From positions 806,001 to 870,000 of the forward strand of contig NZ_LKKK01000011.1 in assembly GCF_001446935.1 (NCBI RefSeq): a DNA stretch of 64,000 nucleotides. Reading direction: 5' to 3'. Of this stretch, positions 53,123 to 62,555 are shown one piece after another. Position 1 is the first letter of the stretch. Every line of letters begins with the position of its first letter. Both the position numbers and the translations under genes were made by a program. The stretch comes from Pseudomonas sp. TTU2014-080ASC (GTDB taxonomy: Bacteria > Pseudomonadota > Gammaproteobacteria > Pseudomonadales > Pseudomonadaceae). The notes under the pieces were generated by a model. That model ran no database searches. It was not told the origin of the DNA and saw only the letters and a program-made list of their open reading frames with translations.

Positions 53123-53953
53123 ATGCATCCCGCTGCTGAAGATTCGCCACTGGGTAAATCCAGCGAATATGTCGCGACGTACACGCCGTCGCTGCTGTTT
53201 CCCATTCCCCGCGCAGCCAAATGGGCGGAGCTGGGGTTAAGCGCCGAGACCTTACCTTATCAAGGCGTAGACTTTTGGAACTGTTTCGAACTGTCCTGGC
53301 TGCTGCCATCTGGCAAACCTGTGGTGGCCATGGGTGAATTTGCGATTCCGGCGGACTCGCCCAATATCATTGAGTCCAAGTCGTTCAAGCTGTACCTGAA
53401 CTCGCTGAATCAGACAGTGTTCAGCGATGCCGAGCAGTTACAAGGCGTTCTGGTCAAGGACCTGTCAGCAGCAGCGGGCAAGCCTGTTGCTGTGCGGGTT
53501 CGCAGTTTGGCGGAGGTCACGGCAGAAGGTGTATCGGTGCCTGAGGGGGAGTGCATTGATGAGCTGGATGTCAGCATCAGTAACTACGAGCAGCCGGCTC
53601 CTGAATTGCTCCGTTGTGATGCGTCGAAGCAGGTTGAAGAAGCGCTGCACAGTCATTTGCTAAAGTCGAACTGTCCAGTAACAGGACAGCCAGATTGGGG
53701 CACTGTAGTGGTGAAGTATCGCGGGCCTGCGGTAGATCGCAGCAGCTTTCTGGCGTATTTGGTGAGCTTCCGCCAGCACGCGGACTTCCATGAGCAGTGT
53801 GTGGAGCGCATTTTTCTCGATTTACAGCGCCTGCTCCAGCCGCAATCACTGACGGTGTATGCGCGTTATGTCCGTCGTGGCGGATTGGATATCAACCCTT
53901 ACCGCAGTACTGAGGCCATCAGTCCGGCCAATCAGCGTCTGGTGCGCCAATAA
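53123..53953 (+). CDS. queF: NADPH-dependent 7-cyano-7-deazaguanine reductase QueF
   Basis: QueF reduces preQ0 to preQ1 in queuosine synthesis. The 276-residue enzyme is the long, bimodular type. It has the substrate-binding [11 protein letters not shown] motif and the nucleophile Cys184 in [17 protein letters not shown], with Asp191 nearby. A terminator follows at 53952. Other queuosine genes are not in this window. Confidence 0.96.
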   Translation: MHPAAEDSPLGKSSEYVATYTPSLLFPIPRAAKWAELGLSAETLPYQGVDFWNCFELSWLLPSGKPVVAMGEFAIPADSPNIIESKSFKLYLNSLNQTVFSDAEQLQGVLVKDLSAAAGKPVAVRVRSLAEVTAEGVSVPEGECIDELDVSISNYEQPAPELLRCDASKQVEEALHSHLLKSNCPVTGQPDWGTVVVKYRGPAVDRSSFLAYLVSFRQHADFHEQCVERIFLDLQRLLQPQSLTVYARYVRRGGLDINPYRSTEAISPANQRLVRQ

Positions 53954-53987
53954 TAAAAACCCCAGCCTACGTGCTGGGGTTTTTATT
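53952..53987. terminator. Bidirectional terminator after queF
   Basis: AATAAAAACCCCAGC (53952-53966) pairs with GCTGGGGTTTTTATT (53973-53987) around a six-base loop, with U-tracts in both directions. Confidence 0.9.
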
Positions 53988-53994
53988 TCCTCTC

Positions 53995-54261
53995 TTAAAT
54001 ACCGATGTTGGCCAGCGTTTGCAGGATATTGCGCAAGGTACCGGCCAGAGTTGGATGGCTGCTTTCAAAGCGTTCGATGGCAAGGTTGACGCCATCCACT
54101 AGGTTGGCGTCAGGCGCGGCTGCCATTTGCTCGGCCAGTTGCAGCTCAATTTCCTGGCTCAGAATAAAAAGCTCCGTGCGTTCTTCCGTGCTCAGCTGAG
54201 TCTGTTCGGACAGTTGCTTACGCAGGTCCTGTAACTGTTGTTGCAGTTGGGTCGTCGGCAT
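53995..54261 (-). CDS. DUF4404 family protein, 88 residues
   Basis: This small helical, probably coiled-coil protein is rich in Gln, Leu and Glu (QLQQQLQDLRKQLSEQTQLS). It ends in SHPTLAGTLRNILQTLANIGI, the DUF4404 signature. Function not known. Start 54261 (MPTTQL) is used; the frame reaches 54291. It converges on queF. Confidence 0.78.
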   Translation of the reverse strand: MPTTQLQQQLQDLRKQLSEQTQLSTEERTELFILSQEIELQLAEQMAAAPDANLVDGVNLAIERFESSHPTLAGTLRNILQTLANIGI

Positions 54262-54380
54262 CAGGATCTCCCTTACTTGGCAGAGCGGCATAACAGCTCA
54301 ATCACGAAGTACCTCACCTTGAAGACTAATCCATCGTCACCGGCCTTGCTTGCTCTGGATCAAGCTCAGACTCAGGCTGA

Positions 54381-55007
54381 CTAAGGCTTCTCACCTTTGA
54401 CTCGTCGTTGAGTGATATCCGCGAGGCACTCAGGCACATCTGTGATCTGATCAATCACTGAGTGTACGCCCATGCGGTACAGCGTTAGGATTGCAGTGCT
54501 ACGTAGGTCATCTCTGCGGCCTTGTGGCAGGGCTTGCCATGCCTCTTGAGAATATCCGCAGAGCGAACCGCATACCGCCAAACCGACAGTCCACAAGCCC
54601 GCATTCAATCCAGCCTGCAGTACCAGAGGATTGCCGCTGACCAGAATGCAGCCATGAATTGAAGGGGCGTTTAGAGTGGCCAGAGCCTGCCATAGGCTGT
54701 CTGGAGCAGGCAGGCTACGACCGCTGTCCAGTGTGATTCCGGGCAGGTCGGCCGGTAGTTGAGTACTCAGGACTTTTGTCAGTGTTGGTCCCAAGGTCTC
54801 GACCCATGCACAGGTGATGGCCTGGCTCTGCAGTTGCTGGGCAACAGACACGGCTCCCCGAATGGGCTGCGCCAAGTCTGCAATTGCTGGCTGGATATTG
54901 GGCGAGGTGCTTTCAGCTGTGTTGTTCAGGGATGATGCGCGCGCGCCAAAATCCACCAGGCAGCCAGAAAGGCTAAATAGAACTGCATTGAGGGCAGGTG
55001 TGTTCAT
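54381..55007 (-). CDS. HAD-fold protein lacking the nucleophilic Asp
   Basis: This 208-residue protein is related to phosphonoacetaldehyde hydrolase-type HAD enzymes. Motif I reads VLFSLSGCLVDFG; a functional HAD would have Asp where this has Ser, so phosphoryl transfer is unlikely. Motif II-like ILVSGNP and helical cap remain, and the tail GVHSVIDQITDVPECLADI fits the family C-terminus. Start 55007 is used. It is divergent from the mlaA gene by 210 bases. Confidence 0.72.
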   Translation of the reverse strand: MNTPALNAVLFSLSGCLVDFGARASSLNNTAESTSPNIQPAIADLAQPIRGAVSVAQQLQSQAITCAWVETLGPTLTKVLSTQLPADLPGITLDSGRSLPAPDSLWQALATLNAPSIHGCILVSGNPLVLQAGLNAGLWTVGLAVCGSLCGYSQEAWQALPQGRRDDLRSTAILTLYRMGVHSVIDQITDVPECLADITQRRVKGEKP

Positions 55008-55216
55008 GGGCCATCCCATTGTTAGTCTGACTAACAATATGAAACTAGAATGACGTTCATGTGACGTTACCGCCCGGCTGGGTGTGAACGCTGTCAGTAC
55101 TCACGCTGATTTTTGTTGTTTATATAAAGACATTGCTGCTGTTGAAGAGATGGCGCTTTATACTTCGAAACTTGATGTCAGGCAGAATGCTGCCGGCAAT
55201 ACGAGGAGTAAACCGG

Positions 55217-55918
55217 ATGCAAGTAACCGCTGAGAACTGGCTCAAGCCGTTGAGCCGATTGGCTGCCTGTGCAAGTTTTGCGTTACTGCCAGTTGTAGCG
55301 TGTGCCAGTGAAGATGACCCGTGGGAGGGTTACAACCGCTTTATGTTTGAGGTCAACGATACCGTTGATGCTTACACCTTAAAGCCACTTGCCAAAGGAT
55401 ATCAGGCTGTAACCCCGGACTTTCTTGAAGATGGCGTGCACAACGTGTTCCGCAATATCGGAGACGTGAGCAATCTGGCCAACAACCTGCTTCAGGGCAA
55501 ATTGCACAACGCTGGGGTTGATACCAGTCGTCTGATCGTTAACACCACGTTCGGCGTACTGGGCTTTTTTGATGTGGGCACCAAGATGGGCCTGCAGCGC
55601 AGCGATGAAGACTTCGGTCAAACGCTGGGCAAGTGGGGCGTAGGTAGTGGCCCTTACGTGGTTCTGCCGTTGTTGGGGCCGAGCACAGTGCGCGATGCCA
55701 TCGGCAAGGTGCCAGATGCTTACCTGACAGCACCGGCTGCTATTGATCATGTACCAACACGCAATACAGTAATTGCGGTTCAGGCAGTGGATCTCCGCGC
55801 CAGTTTGCTGAAGGCCGAGCGCTTGGTCAGCGGCGATAAATACATTTTCCTGCGCAACGCGTACTTGCAAAATCGTGAGTTCCGCGTCAAAGACGGGCAG
55901 GTTGAAGACGACTTTTAA
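55217..55918 (+). CDS. mlaA: MlaA/VacJ phospholipid-retrieval lipoprotein
   Basis: MlaA is the outer-membrane component of the Mla system that removes phospholipids from the outer leaflet. The 233-residue protein starts MQVTAENWLKPLSRLAA with a lipobox-like VVAC ending near Cys29. It then has the family landmarks DPWEGYNRFMFEVND, FRNIGDVSNLANNLLQGK and GVGSGPYVVLPLLGPST. GAGGAG precedes the ATG at 55217; upstream starts lack family similarity. The other Mla genes lie elsewhere. Confidence 0.94.
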   Translation: MQVTAENWLKPLSRLAACASFALLPVVACASEDDPWEGYNRFMFEVNDTVDAYTLKPLAKGYQAVTPDFLEDGVHNVFRNIGDVSNLANNLLQGKLHNAGVDTSRLIVNTTFGVLGFFDVGTKMGLQRSDEDFGQTLGKWGVGSGPYVVLPLLGPSTVRDAIGKVPDAYLTAPAAIDHVPTRNTVIAVQAVDLRASLLKAERLVSGDKYIFLRNAYLQNREFRVKDGQVEDDF

Positions 55919-55929
55919 TCTTCCCCCTG

Positions 55930-55960
55930 AAAAATGGCGGCCAGTGTGCCGCCATTTTTG
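55930..55960. terminator. Bidirectional terminator between mlaA and the PilZ gene
   Basis: AAAAATGGCGGC (55930-55941) pairs with GCCGCCATTTTT (55948-55959) around a six-base loop. Confidence 0.88.
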
Positions 55961-55971
55961 TATCACTACAT

Positions 55972-56271
55972 TTACTTCATCTGCAGGATGGCGAGCCCCA
56001 GCGATTGCTTGCCGTTTTCAAGAAGGTTGACCCTGACAACCTCAGCCTCCGCTTCGAGCCCGCGCAACTCACTGTGATCAGAAGCGATATGCACCTGTAC
56101 CTTATCGCCGAGCCTGACGTTGCTTGCAGCCTCAAGCTGCATCCCGGTGCTTGATAAATCAAGGCATACGGCGGGGATCTCCTTACCGTCATGGTGCAGG
56201 CTTACAGCTGCTTCCATACGCATGCGGATGTAGTCGCGTTTCTCGCTGTAGGCTCGGTCAGGTGAGCTCAT
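55972..56271 (-). CDS. PilZ domain protein
   Basis: This 99-residue single-domain protein has the N-terminal Arg-rich motif KRDYIRMRM and the downstream CLDLSSTGMQL segment, together the (D/N)xSxxG-type c-di-GMP-binding site of PilZ. Start 56271 is set by a GAGGA site seven bases upstream; the ATG at 56277 is too close to it. It converges on mlaA and diverges from the rssB gene, as in P. aeruginosa. Confidence 0.9.
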   Translation of the reverse strand: MSSPDRAYSEKRDYIRMRMEAAVSLHHDGKEIPAVCLDLSSTGMQLEAASNVRLGDKVQVHIASDHSELRGLEAEAEVVRVNLLENGKQSLGLAILQMK

Positions 56272-56479
56272 GGGCATTTCCTCTTTTGGTCAGGGGGTGC
56301 AGCCTTCTTATTAAACCGGCTTATTTAAGGCCGAAAGTCTCTCTTGGACAACCGTTATCAGCTTGAATCGTGGTCCGGATGGGAGTACCGTCTGCGCCTG
56401 AATATGTGCCGAGTACGCATGTTTCATGTTTTAGGTTTGGCGTACCAACTTGGCCCGGCGCAGTTTGTCTGGAAATCTC

Positions 56480-57664
56480 ATGCACAAAACCAGTGCCACG
56501 CTGCTGATAATTGACGACGACGATGTAGTGCGAGCCAGTTTGGCTGCCTACCTTGAAGACAGTGGTTTTCACGTGCTGCAAGCCTCAAACGGCCTGCAGG
56601 GGCTGGACGTCTTCCAAAGCAAGTCTCCTGATTTGGTCATCTGTGATCTGCGCATGCCGCAAGTTGACGGATTGGAGCTGATTCGCCGAATTAATGCACT
56701 TCAGGTTGAAACCCCGGTAATTGTGGTTTCTGGCGCTGGGGTGATGTCTGATGCCGTTGAGGCTCTGCGTTTGGGGGCTGTCGACTACCTGATCAAACCC
56801 TTGGCTGATCTAGCTGTGCTTGAGCACTCCGTGCATCGCGCGCTGGATCGAGCTAGTTTGCGCAAAGAGAACCAACGCTATCGTGAGGAGCTTGAGGCCG
56901 CCAATCGCGAGCTTCAGGCCAGCCTGCACCTGCTTCAGGAGGATCAGAACGCAGGGCGACAGGTGCAGATGAATATGCTGCCGGAGACGCCTGGGGAGAT
57001 TGATGAGTTCAGCTTTGCCCATCAAATCATCCCGTCTCTTTACCTCTCAGGTGACTTCGTCGACTACTTCCGTGTAGATGACTCGCGCATCGCCTTTTAT
57101 TTGGCCGATGTTTCTGGTCATGGCGCGTCATCGGCATTCATCACCGTATTGCTTAAGTTTATGACCACTCGTCTGTTGTACGAGTCGCGTCGTTCCGGTG
57201 TTTTGCCGGATTTCAAGCCATCAGAGGTGTTGGGGCACATCAATCGCGGGTTGATCAACTGCAAGCTGGGCAAGCACGTCACCATGCTCGGTGGGGTGAT
57301 TGATCAAAATAGTAATCGCCTGACCTACAGCATCGGCGGACATCTGCCTCTGCCTGTGCTGTTCACTGACGGCAAGGCTCAGTATCTGGAAGGGCGCGGC
57401 TTACCGGTTGGTCTGTTCCAGGAAGCTGAATATTCTGATCTGGAGCTGGACTTGCCAGAGTCCTTTAGTCTGACGCTCCTGTCTGATGGGATTTTTGACC
57501 TGCTGCCTGGAGACACGCTCAAGGACAAAGAAGCGCAACTGCCCCGTATTATTGAGTCTGCGGGCGGCTCGTTGGATGGTTTGCGTGAAGCCTTTGGGCT
57601 GGCCAAGTTACACGATATGCCGGATGATATTGCGTTGCTGGTGTTAAGCAGGAACCTTGCATGA
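56480..57664 (+). CDS. rssB: RssB-type response regulator with PP2C phosphatase domain
   Basis: This 394-residue regulator has an N-terminal receiver domain (phosphoacceptor Asp56 in VICDLRMP, Lys near 107 in YLIKP), a coiled-coil linker (ENQRYREELEAANRELQAS) and a C-terminal SpoIIE/PP2C phosphatase domain with SGDFVDYFRVDD and YLADVSGHGASSAFIT. In pseudomonads the partner encoded next is its STAS substrate. It is thought to act in a partner-switch that controls sigma factor or adaptor activity; that part is recalled, not shown. The stop overlaps the next start (ATGA). Confidence 0.9.
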   Translation: MHKTSATLLIIDDDDVVRASLAAYLEDSGFHVLQASNGLQGLDVFQSKSPDLVICDLRMPQVDGLELIRRINALQVETPVIVVSGAGVMSDAVEALRLGAVDYLIKPLADLAVLEHSVHRALDRASLRKENQRYREELEAANRELQASLHLLQEDQNAGRQVQMNMLPETPGEIDEFSFAHQIIPSLYLSGDFVDYFRVDDSRIAFYLADVSGHGASSAFITVLLKFMTTRLLYESRRSGVLPDFKPSEVLGHINRGLINCKLGKHVTMLGGVIDQNSNRLTYSIGGHLPLPVLFTDGKAQYLEGRGLPVGLFQEAEYSDLELDLPESFSLTLLSDGIFDLLPGDTLKDKEAQLPRIIESAGGSLDGLREAFGLAKLHDMPDDIALLVLSRNLA

Positions 57665-58155
57665 GCCTTGGGATGAATCCTGGTCGAATTCAATTTGCTG
57701 AGCAGGATGGGACTTTTGTTCTGAAGTTTGTCGGTGAAGTTCGCCTGACACTCTGTTCCGCTTTGGATGCGACTATTGAGAAGATTTTCACTGCGCTGAA
57801 TTTTTCGGCAATCGTGATTGATCTGACAGAAACACGCAGTATCGACAGTACGACGCTGGGTTTGCTGGCCAAGTTGTCGATTTTGTCGCGGCAGAAAATC
57901 GGTTTGTTGCCGACTGTAGTGACTACCCACGAGGACATTACGCGCTTGTTGCTGTCCATGGGCTTTGACCAGGTGTTTAACATCGTTCAAAAGCCGGTGG
58001 AGTGCCCTGACAGCCTGAACGATTTGCCGTCACAGGACGAGTCGGAAGATGTGGTGCGTTCCCGCGTGCTGGAGGCTCACCGGATTCTGATGAGCCTTAA
58101 TGAATCCAACCGCGAAGCCTTTCATGACTTGGTCAATGCATTAGAGCATCATTGA
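57661..58155 (+). CDS. rssC: STAS-domain anti-anti-sigma-type protein RssC
   Basis: This 164-residue protein has the STAS fold. The phosphorylation segment RSIDSTTLGLLAK holds the conserved Ser63, the target of the PP2C phosphatase encoded upstream. The C-terminal 50 residues are acidic and helical, beyond a minimal STAS domain. It overlaps rssB by four bases. It is likely to be dephosphorylated by RssB and to switch a binding partner. Confidence 0.88.
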   Translation: MSLGMNPGRIQFAEQDGTFVLKFVGEVRLTLCSALDATIEKIFTALNFSAIVIDLTETRSIDSTTLGLLAKLSILSRQKIGLLPTVVTTHEDITRLLLSMGFDQVFNIVQKPVECPDSLNDLPSQDESEDVVRSRVLEAHRILMSLNESNREAFHDLVNALEHH

Positions 58156-58167
58156 TGCTGACTGCTT

Positions 58168-58204
58168 AAACAAACAGGGCGCTCATTGAGCGCCCTGTTT
58201 GTTT
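58168..58204. terminator. Long bidirectional terminator between rssC and tal
   Basis: AAACAAACAGGGCGCTC (58168-58184) pairs with GAGCGCCCTGTTTGTTT (58188-58204), a 17-bp perfect stem with a three-base loop. Confidence 0.92.
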
Positions 58205-59131
58205 TCAGGCCAAGCTGGCGAGCAGTTTTTCCAGTTTTTCTTGGTCGCGAGTGAACAAGCGGATGCCTTCAGCGAGTTTTTCGGTCGCCATGGCATCTTC
58301 GTTCATGCCCCAGCGGAACTGGGTTTCGTTGAGTATCTGCTTACTTTCGGCTGAACGGCCTGGGCTGAGTACGCGTTTCAGCGGTTGTGTGTCGTCCGCC
58401 AGTTGCTGCAGCAGTTCCGGGCTGATGGTCAGGCGATCGCAGCCTGCAAGCTGCTCTATCTGCCCGATATTGCGGAAGCTGGCCCCCATCACCACGGTCT
58501 GATAGTTATGGGCTTTGTAATAGTTGTAGATCCGGGTCACAGACAGTACGCCTGGATCTTCCTCGGATGTGTAATCGCGACCTTCAGCTTTTTTGTACCA
58601 GTCGTAGATACGACCTACGAACGGTGAAATCAAAAACACCCCGGCATCGGCACAGGCTTGTGCTTGGGCAAATGCAAACAGCAGGGTAAGGTTGCACTGG
58701 ATCCCGGCCTTCTCCAATTGCTCGGCCGCGCGGATGCCTTCCCAGGTGGAGGCAATCTTGATCAGCACGCGCTCGCGACTGATGCCTGAGGCTTCATACA
58801 GCTCGATCAGGCGCTCTGCGCGGCGCAGAGTTGCGCTGGTGTCGAACGAGAGGCGGGCGTCCACCTCTGTAGAGATGCGTCCTGGAATGACCTTAAGAAT
58901 CTCACCTCCTACCGCCACGCCAAAGTGGTCACTGGCCAAGCCAAGATCTCCCTTCGCTGAGTGGATAGACTTTTGCAAGAGAGAACTGTAACCCGGTAAT
59001 GCGGCAGCTTTGAGCAGCAAGGACGGATTGGTCGTTGCATCGACCGGTTTAAGGCGAGAAATGGCGTCAAGGTCGCCAGTGTCGGCGACCACTGTAGTGA
59101 ATTGTTTGAGTTGTTCCAGCTTGGATGTCAT
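58205..59131 (-). CDS. tal: Transaldolase
   Basis: Transaldolase exchanges three-carbon units between sugar phosphates in the non-oxidative pentose phosphate pathway. The 308-residue TIM barrel has the Schiff-base Lys125 in [12 protein letters not shown], the DATTNPSLL motif near the N-terminus (Asp31) and [10 protein letters not shown] near the C-terminus. Length fits the TalB class. It is monocistronic and converges on rssC at the long terminator. Confidence 0.97.
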   Translation of the reverse strand: MTSKLEQLKQFTTVVADTGDLDAISRLKPVDATTNPSLLLKAAALPGYSSLLQKSIHSAKGDLGLASDHFGVAVGGEILKVIPGRISTEVDARLSFDTSATLRRAERLIELYEASGISRERVLIKIASTWEGIRAAEQLEKAGIQCNLTLLFAFAQAQACADAGVFLISPFVGRIYDWYKKAEGRDYTSEEDPGVLSVTRIYNYYKAHNYQTVVMGASFRNIGQIEQLAGCDRLTISPELLQQLADDTQPLKRVLSPGRSAESKQILNETQFRWGMNEDAMATEKLAEGIRLFTRDQEKLEKLLASLA

Positions 59132-59172
59132 GACACGGCCTTGTCGTTACGAATGCAGCGACATTACCCGAG

Positions 59173-60183
59173 TCAGTGGCCTTGCAGCAATTCACTCGCC
59201 TGATCAAATAACGCTAACGGCGTGTCTGTTTTGTGAATGTCGACCGAGAGTAACTGGCGGAACTTGCGGGCACCTTTGAAGCCTTGCGCAAGGCCGAGCA
59301 TATGGCGGGTGACGTGATGCAGGGTGCCGCCTTCTTCAATGTGGGCGGCAATGTAGTCGCGCATGCTGATAAAAGCATCGAAACGGCTTAAAACAGGGCG
59401 AGACGAGTCAAATAGCTGCTGATCGACCTCGGCAAGAAGGTACGGGTTTTGATAGGCCTCCCGACCGAGCATGACGCCGTCAAACGTGTGAAGGTGCTCC
59501 TTGCATGCTTCCAGTGTTTTGATGCCGCCGTTGAGAATGAACTCCAGCTCTGGAAAGTCCTGCTTAAGCTGCGCAGCAACGTCGTAGCGCAGTGGTGGAA
59601 CTTCACGGTTTTCTTTAGGCGACAGACCTTCGAGTATCGCAATACGGGCGTGCACGGTAAAACTGGTGCAGCCAGCCTCTTTGACTGTGCCGACAAAGTC
59701 GCACAACTCGGCATAGCTGTCGCGACCATTGATACCAATCCGATGTTTGACTGTAACTGGGATGTCGACAGCGTCCTGCATGGCTTTCACGCAGTCAGCG
59801 ACCAACTGAGGGTGGCCCATGAGGCAGGCACCTATCATGTTGTTCTGCACGCGATCACTGGGGCAGCCTACGTTCAGGTTGATTTCATCGTAACCCGCCT
59901 GTTGCCCGAGTTTGGCGCTGGCTGCCAAGTCGGCGGGAGCGCTGCCACCCAGCTGCAGTGCCAATGGGTATTCGGCAGCGTTGTGACGCAGAAAGCGCTG
60001 CGCATCGCCATGCAGAAGCGCACCGGTAGTGACCATTTCGGTGTAGAGCAGCGCATGCTGTGACAGCTGGCGGTGAAAATACCGGCAGTGACGATCCGTC
60101 CAATCCATCATCGGCGCAACGCTAAAGCGGCGGGACAGGGAAGGACGCGTGGTTGCTGGGTTTGAGGCTGATTTCTCGGGCAT
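59173..60183 (-). CDS. dusA: tRNA-dihydrouridine synthase A
   Basis: DusA reduces uridine 20 and 20a in the tRNA D-loop using FMN and NADPH. The 336-residue protein starts MPEKSASNPATTRPS and has the family's FSVAPMMDWTDRHCRYFHR motif, the proton-donor Cys107 in NLNVGCPSDRVQ and the FMN-binding FILNGGIKTLEA and GVMLGREAYQNP. It lies 42 bases upstream of tal on the same strand. Confidence 0.95.
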   Translation of the reverse strand: MPEKSASNPATTRPSLSRRFSVAPMMDWTDRHCRYFHRQLSQHALLYTEMVTTGALLHGDAQRFLRHNAAEYPLALQLGGSAPADLAASAKLGQQAGYDEINLNVGCPSDRVQNNMIGACLMGHPQLVADCVKAMQDAVDIPVTVKHRIGINGRDSYAELCDFVGTVKEAGCTSFTVHARIAILEGLSPKENREVPPLRYDVAAQLKQDFPELEFILNGGIKTLEACKEHLHTFDGVMLGREAYQNPYLLAEVDQQLFDSSRPVLSRFDAFISMRDYIAAHIEEGGTLHHVTRHMLGLAQGFKGARKFRQLLSVDIHKTDTPLALFDQASELLQGH

Positions 60184-60527
60184 TGAATTTGTCTTTTGGG
60201 GTGTCGTTCTCGCCCGTAGATTTTTTGATGCCCGGTGCTACGTTGTAGCACTTAGGTCGTGTGAGGGGGCGATAGCGGCGCGCTCGTGTGAGGGCGGTGG
60301 CATAGGCTATGCCTCGCAGATCAGGATCAAGCGAGACGGGAGAATAGTTTATCAAGAAAGAAGGCTTCCGAACGCAAGGTGGCAGCCCATATATGTACCA
60401 AGCGCCTGAGACTAAGCTGGTGGGGCCCGATTTATTCGTCTGTGCTGTACGGGCAGAGTGACCCCAAGCTGATTTACAGTGGCGCATATCTGTTGCACAG
60501 CTACGCTTTCCTAGGGAGGTACTTGCT
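60184..60527. other. Gene-free stretch between dusA and a DUF2970 gene
   Basis: I see no convincing gene in these 344 bases. They contain divergent promoters for dusA and the DUF2970 gene. An AGGGAGG site at 60513-60519 belongs to the next gene. Confidence 0.5.
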
Positions 60528-60746
60528 ATGGATAAAGATAATAGTGATCAGCCGCTCACCTGGCGAGAGCTGCTTCAGAGCGTGCTCAGTGCTGCGCTGG
60601 GCGTGCAGAGTGGGAAGAACCGAGCCAGAGATTTTTCAAGGGGCAAGCCCAGTCAGTTCATTGCACTGGGCATAGGTTTTACGGCGATGTTTGTCTTGCT
60701 GGTGTATTGCCTAGTGCGGCTGGTGTTGTATATGGCCGGCGTTTGA
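60528..60746 (+). CDS. DUF2970 membrane protein, 72 residues
   Basis: This small protein has a polar N-terminus (MDKDNSDQPLTWRELLQSVL), the DUF2970 core LGVQSGKNRARDFSRGKPSQ and one or two membrane helices at the end (FTAMFVLLVYCLVRLVLYM). Function unknown. A strong AGGGAGG site precedes the ATG. It converges on a periplasmic binding protein gene. Confidence 0.82.
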   Translation: MDKDNSDQPLTWRELLQSVLSAALGVQSGKNRARDFSRGKPSQFIALGIGFTAMFVLLVYCLVRLVLYMAGV

Positions 60747-60747
60747 A

Positions 60748-61851
60748 TCAATGCGTGAGGCTCTGTATCGAGAACTGATAGTCCTCGAGCTCGGGATGGT
60801 AGACCGCGCTGAAGTCTTTAAAGTTGAGTTCGTAGTCCGGTAATTTCAAGTGCAGCATGAGCTGCTGCGCCTGTTCTGCGTCCAGTAGGGTAAACAGGTT
60901 GTCGACGCGGTCTTTGCCGCCACGCTTCGCGAAGTCCTCGCCTGAGTGGTAGTCATGGAGCATCACCAGTGCCCAGCCACCAAGGGAAAAGTGGCCGCTG
61001 GCGAGAGCGGAAATTTCGTTGTTGACCCTGGCTTGAAGCACTCTGTCAGAGTTATTTAAGCCCGACAGGTACAGATCCTGCCCGGGGATTTTGCCCATTT
61101 CTCGGGCTGCCTTCATCACACCGAATGCCATCTCGTCATTAGCCGACCAGACCAAGCGAGGTGTGTTGTAGCGCTTGAGAAGGATCTTGGCTTGATCGTA
61201 AGCCCGCTGTTCGCTCCACTCGCCAAACACGACCTGGTGAAGCTTGATTTGTGGGTGTTCACTCAAGGCGCGGAGCAGGCCTCGTTCACGCAGGGTGGAT
61301 GATGGTGTGGAGCGGACTCCGGCAAACGCGAGCATTTCAGCCGGTGCTCCTTTCGTTTTGGAAATGAGCTCTTTAGCCATCAGATAACCGGCGTCTTCAT
61401 CGTTGGCGATGATGCTGCCAATCCAGTTCTCATAGCGTTCACGGGTTCCACCGCTGATTTCCTGTTGCTCAGGTGTCAGGGTGCTGTGGAGGCTAAACAA
61501 CTTGACGGATGAGTCGGAGAAAATACGAAGAATTTCAGGGCCGACGTACATCTCGTTCACAAAGATCACGTAGTCAGGCTTGGTGTCGTTTTCGGCGAGT
61601 GCTCGGGCTGATTGAATGATGTTCTCGCGATCACGTTCACCGTAAATCACGCTCAAATTCAAACCGAGATTTTTCGCAGCTGCGTGCATGAATTGACTGT
61701 ACGTGACCCAGAACGGCTCATTGGAAAACCCTGGGTTCAGAAATACAACTTCAGGCGTGTGACGTTGGGAAGTAGTGGTAGCTGCCTGGCTGAATTGCAG
61801 AGAGGCCAGTACTACAACAGCACCTATAAAGCGGATTACAAAGCTGAACAC
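60748..61851 (-). CDS. Periplasmic sugar-type binding protein of an ABC system
   Basis: This 367-residue exported protein has signal peptide MFSFVIRFIGAVVVLASLQF. The two-lobe type I periplasmic binding fold shows in EVVFLNPGFSNEPFWVTYSQ and VWSANDEMAFGVMKAAREMG. No ABC permease or ATPase gene is adjacent, so it may serve a distant transporter or a receptor. Ligand unknown. Confidence 0.8.
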   Translation of the reverse strand: MFSFVIRFIGAVVVLASLQFSQAATTTSQRHTPEVVFLNPGFSNEPFWVTYSQFMHAAAKNLGLNLSVIYGERDRENIIQSARALAENDTKPDYVIFVNEMYVGPEILRIFSDSSVKLFSLHSTLTPEQQEISGGTRERYENWIGSIIANDEDAGYLMAKELISKTKGAPAEMLAFAGVRSTPSSTLRERGLLRALSEHPQIKLHQVVFGEWSEQRAYDQAKILLKRYNTPRLVWSANDEMAFGVMKAAREMGKIPGQDLYLSGLNNSDRVLQARVNNEISALASGHFSLGGWALVMLHDYHSGEDFAKRGGKDRVDNLFTLLDAEQAQQLMLHLKLPDYELNFKDFSAVYHPELEDYQFSIQSLTH

Positions 61852-61988
61852 GCGTACTCTCCTGCTAAGAGCGCGCAGTATATCCGGAAAATAGGGCCTG
61901 TCAGATAGAGGTAAAGGTATGAAGTGTAAAGGAACAGACCGTTTTAAAGCATACCGTTACAATCCTTGTTCATTGTTTTGGAAGTGTT

Positions 61989-62555
61989 ATGTCTCTTATT
62001 GAAATCATCGCCACAGCGACAGGGGTACTGGCTGTTTGGCTTACTATTCGGCAGAACCCTTGGTGCTGGCCGGTTGGGCTGGTGATGGTGTTGCTGTATA
62101 CATGGATTTTTTACGACAGCAAGCTCTACTCAAACATGCTTTTACAGTTGGCTTACGCTCTGCTACAGGGCTATGGCTGGTGGCAGTGGGTGTACGGTGG
62201 AGAGGCTAAAGCCGGGGTTAAGATCGGACGTTTATCTGCGTCGAGGTTGTTTCAGGGTGTTTCTCTGGGTGTGATTGGGGGATGTGGGCTGGGTTATCTC
62301 ATGTCTGCATACACCGACGCGAGTGCGCCTTGGCAAGATGCATTTCTGAGCGCGTTCAGCCTGGTTGCGCAATGGTGGATGGCGCAAAAGCACATGGAGT
62401 GCTGGCTATTGTGGGTGGTATTGGATGTGCTGTTTGTCGGTCTTTTTCTTACTCAGGCGCTGTATTTAACCGCCTTCTTGTATGCGGTGTTCACGGCTCT
62501 GGCAGTGCGCGGCTGGGTGGTCTGGCGGCGTGAATATGTAGTGGCCACTGCATGA
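61989..62555 (+). CDS. pnuC: Nicotinamide riboside transporter PnuC
   Basis: PnuC is a seven-helix inner-membrane facilitator for nicotinamide riboside. The 188-residue protein has the family core IRQNPWCWPVGLVMVLLYTW and LYSNMLLQLAYALLQGYGWW with the conserved Trp/Gln residues of the substrate path. It overlaps the next gene, a riboside kinase, by four bases, a typical NAD-salvage pair. Confidence 0.92.
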   Translation: MSLIEIIATATGVLAVWLTIRQNPWCWPVGLVMVLLYTWIFYDSKLYSNMLLQLAYALLQGYGWWQWVYGGEAKAGVKIGRLSASRLFQGVSLGVIGGCGLGYLMSAYTDASAPWQDAFLSAFSLVAQWWMAQKHMECWLLWVVLDVLFVGLFLTQALYLTAFLYAVFTALAVRGWVVWRREYVVATA

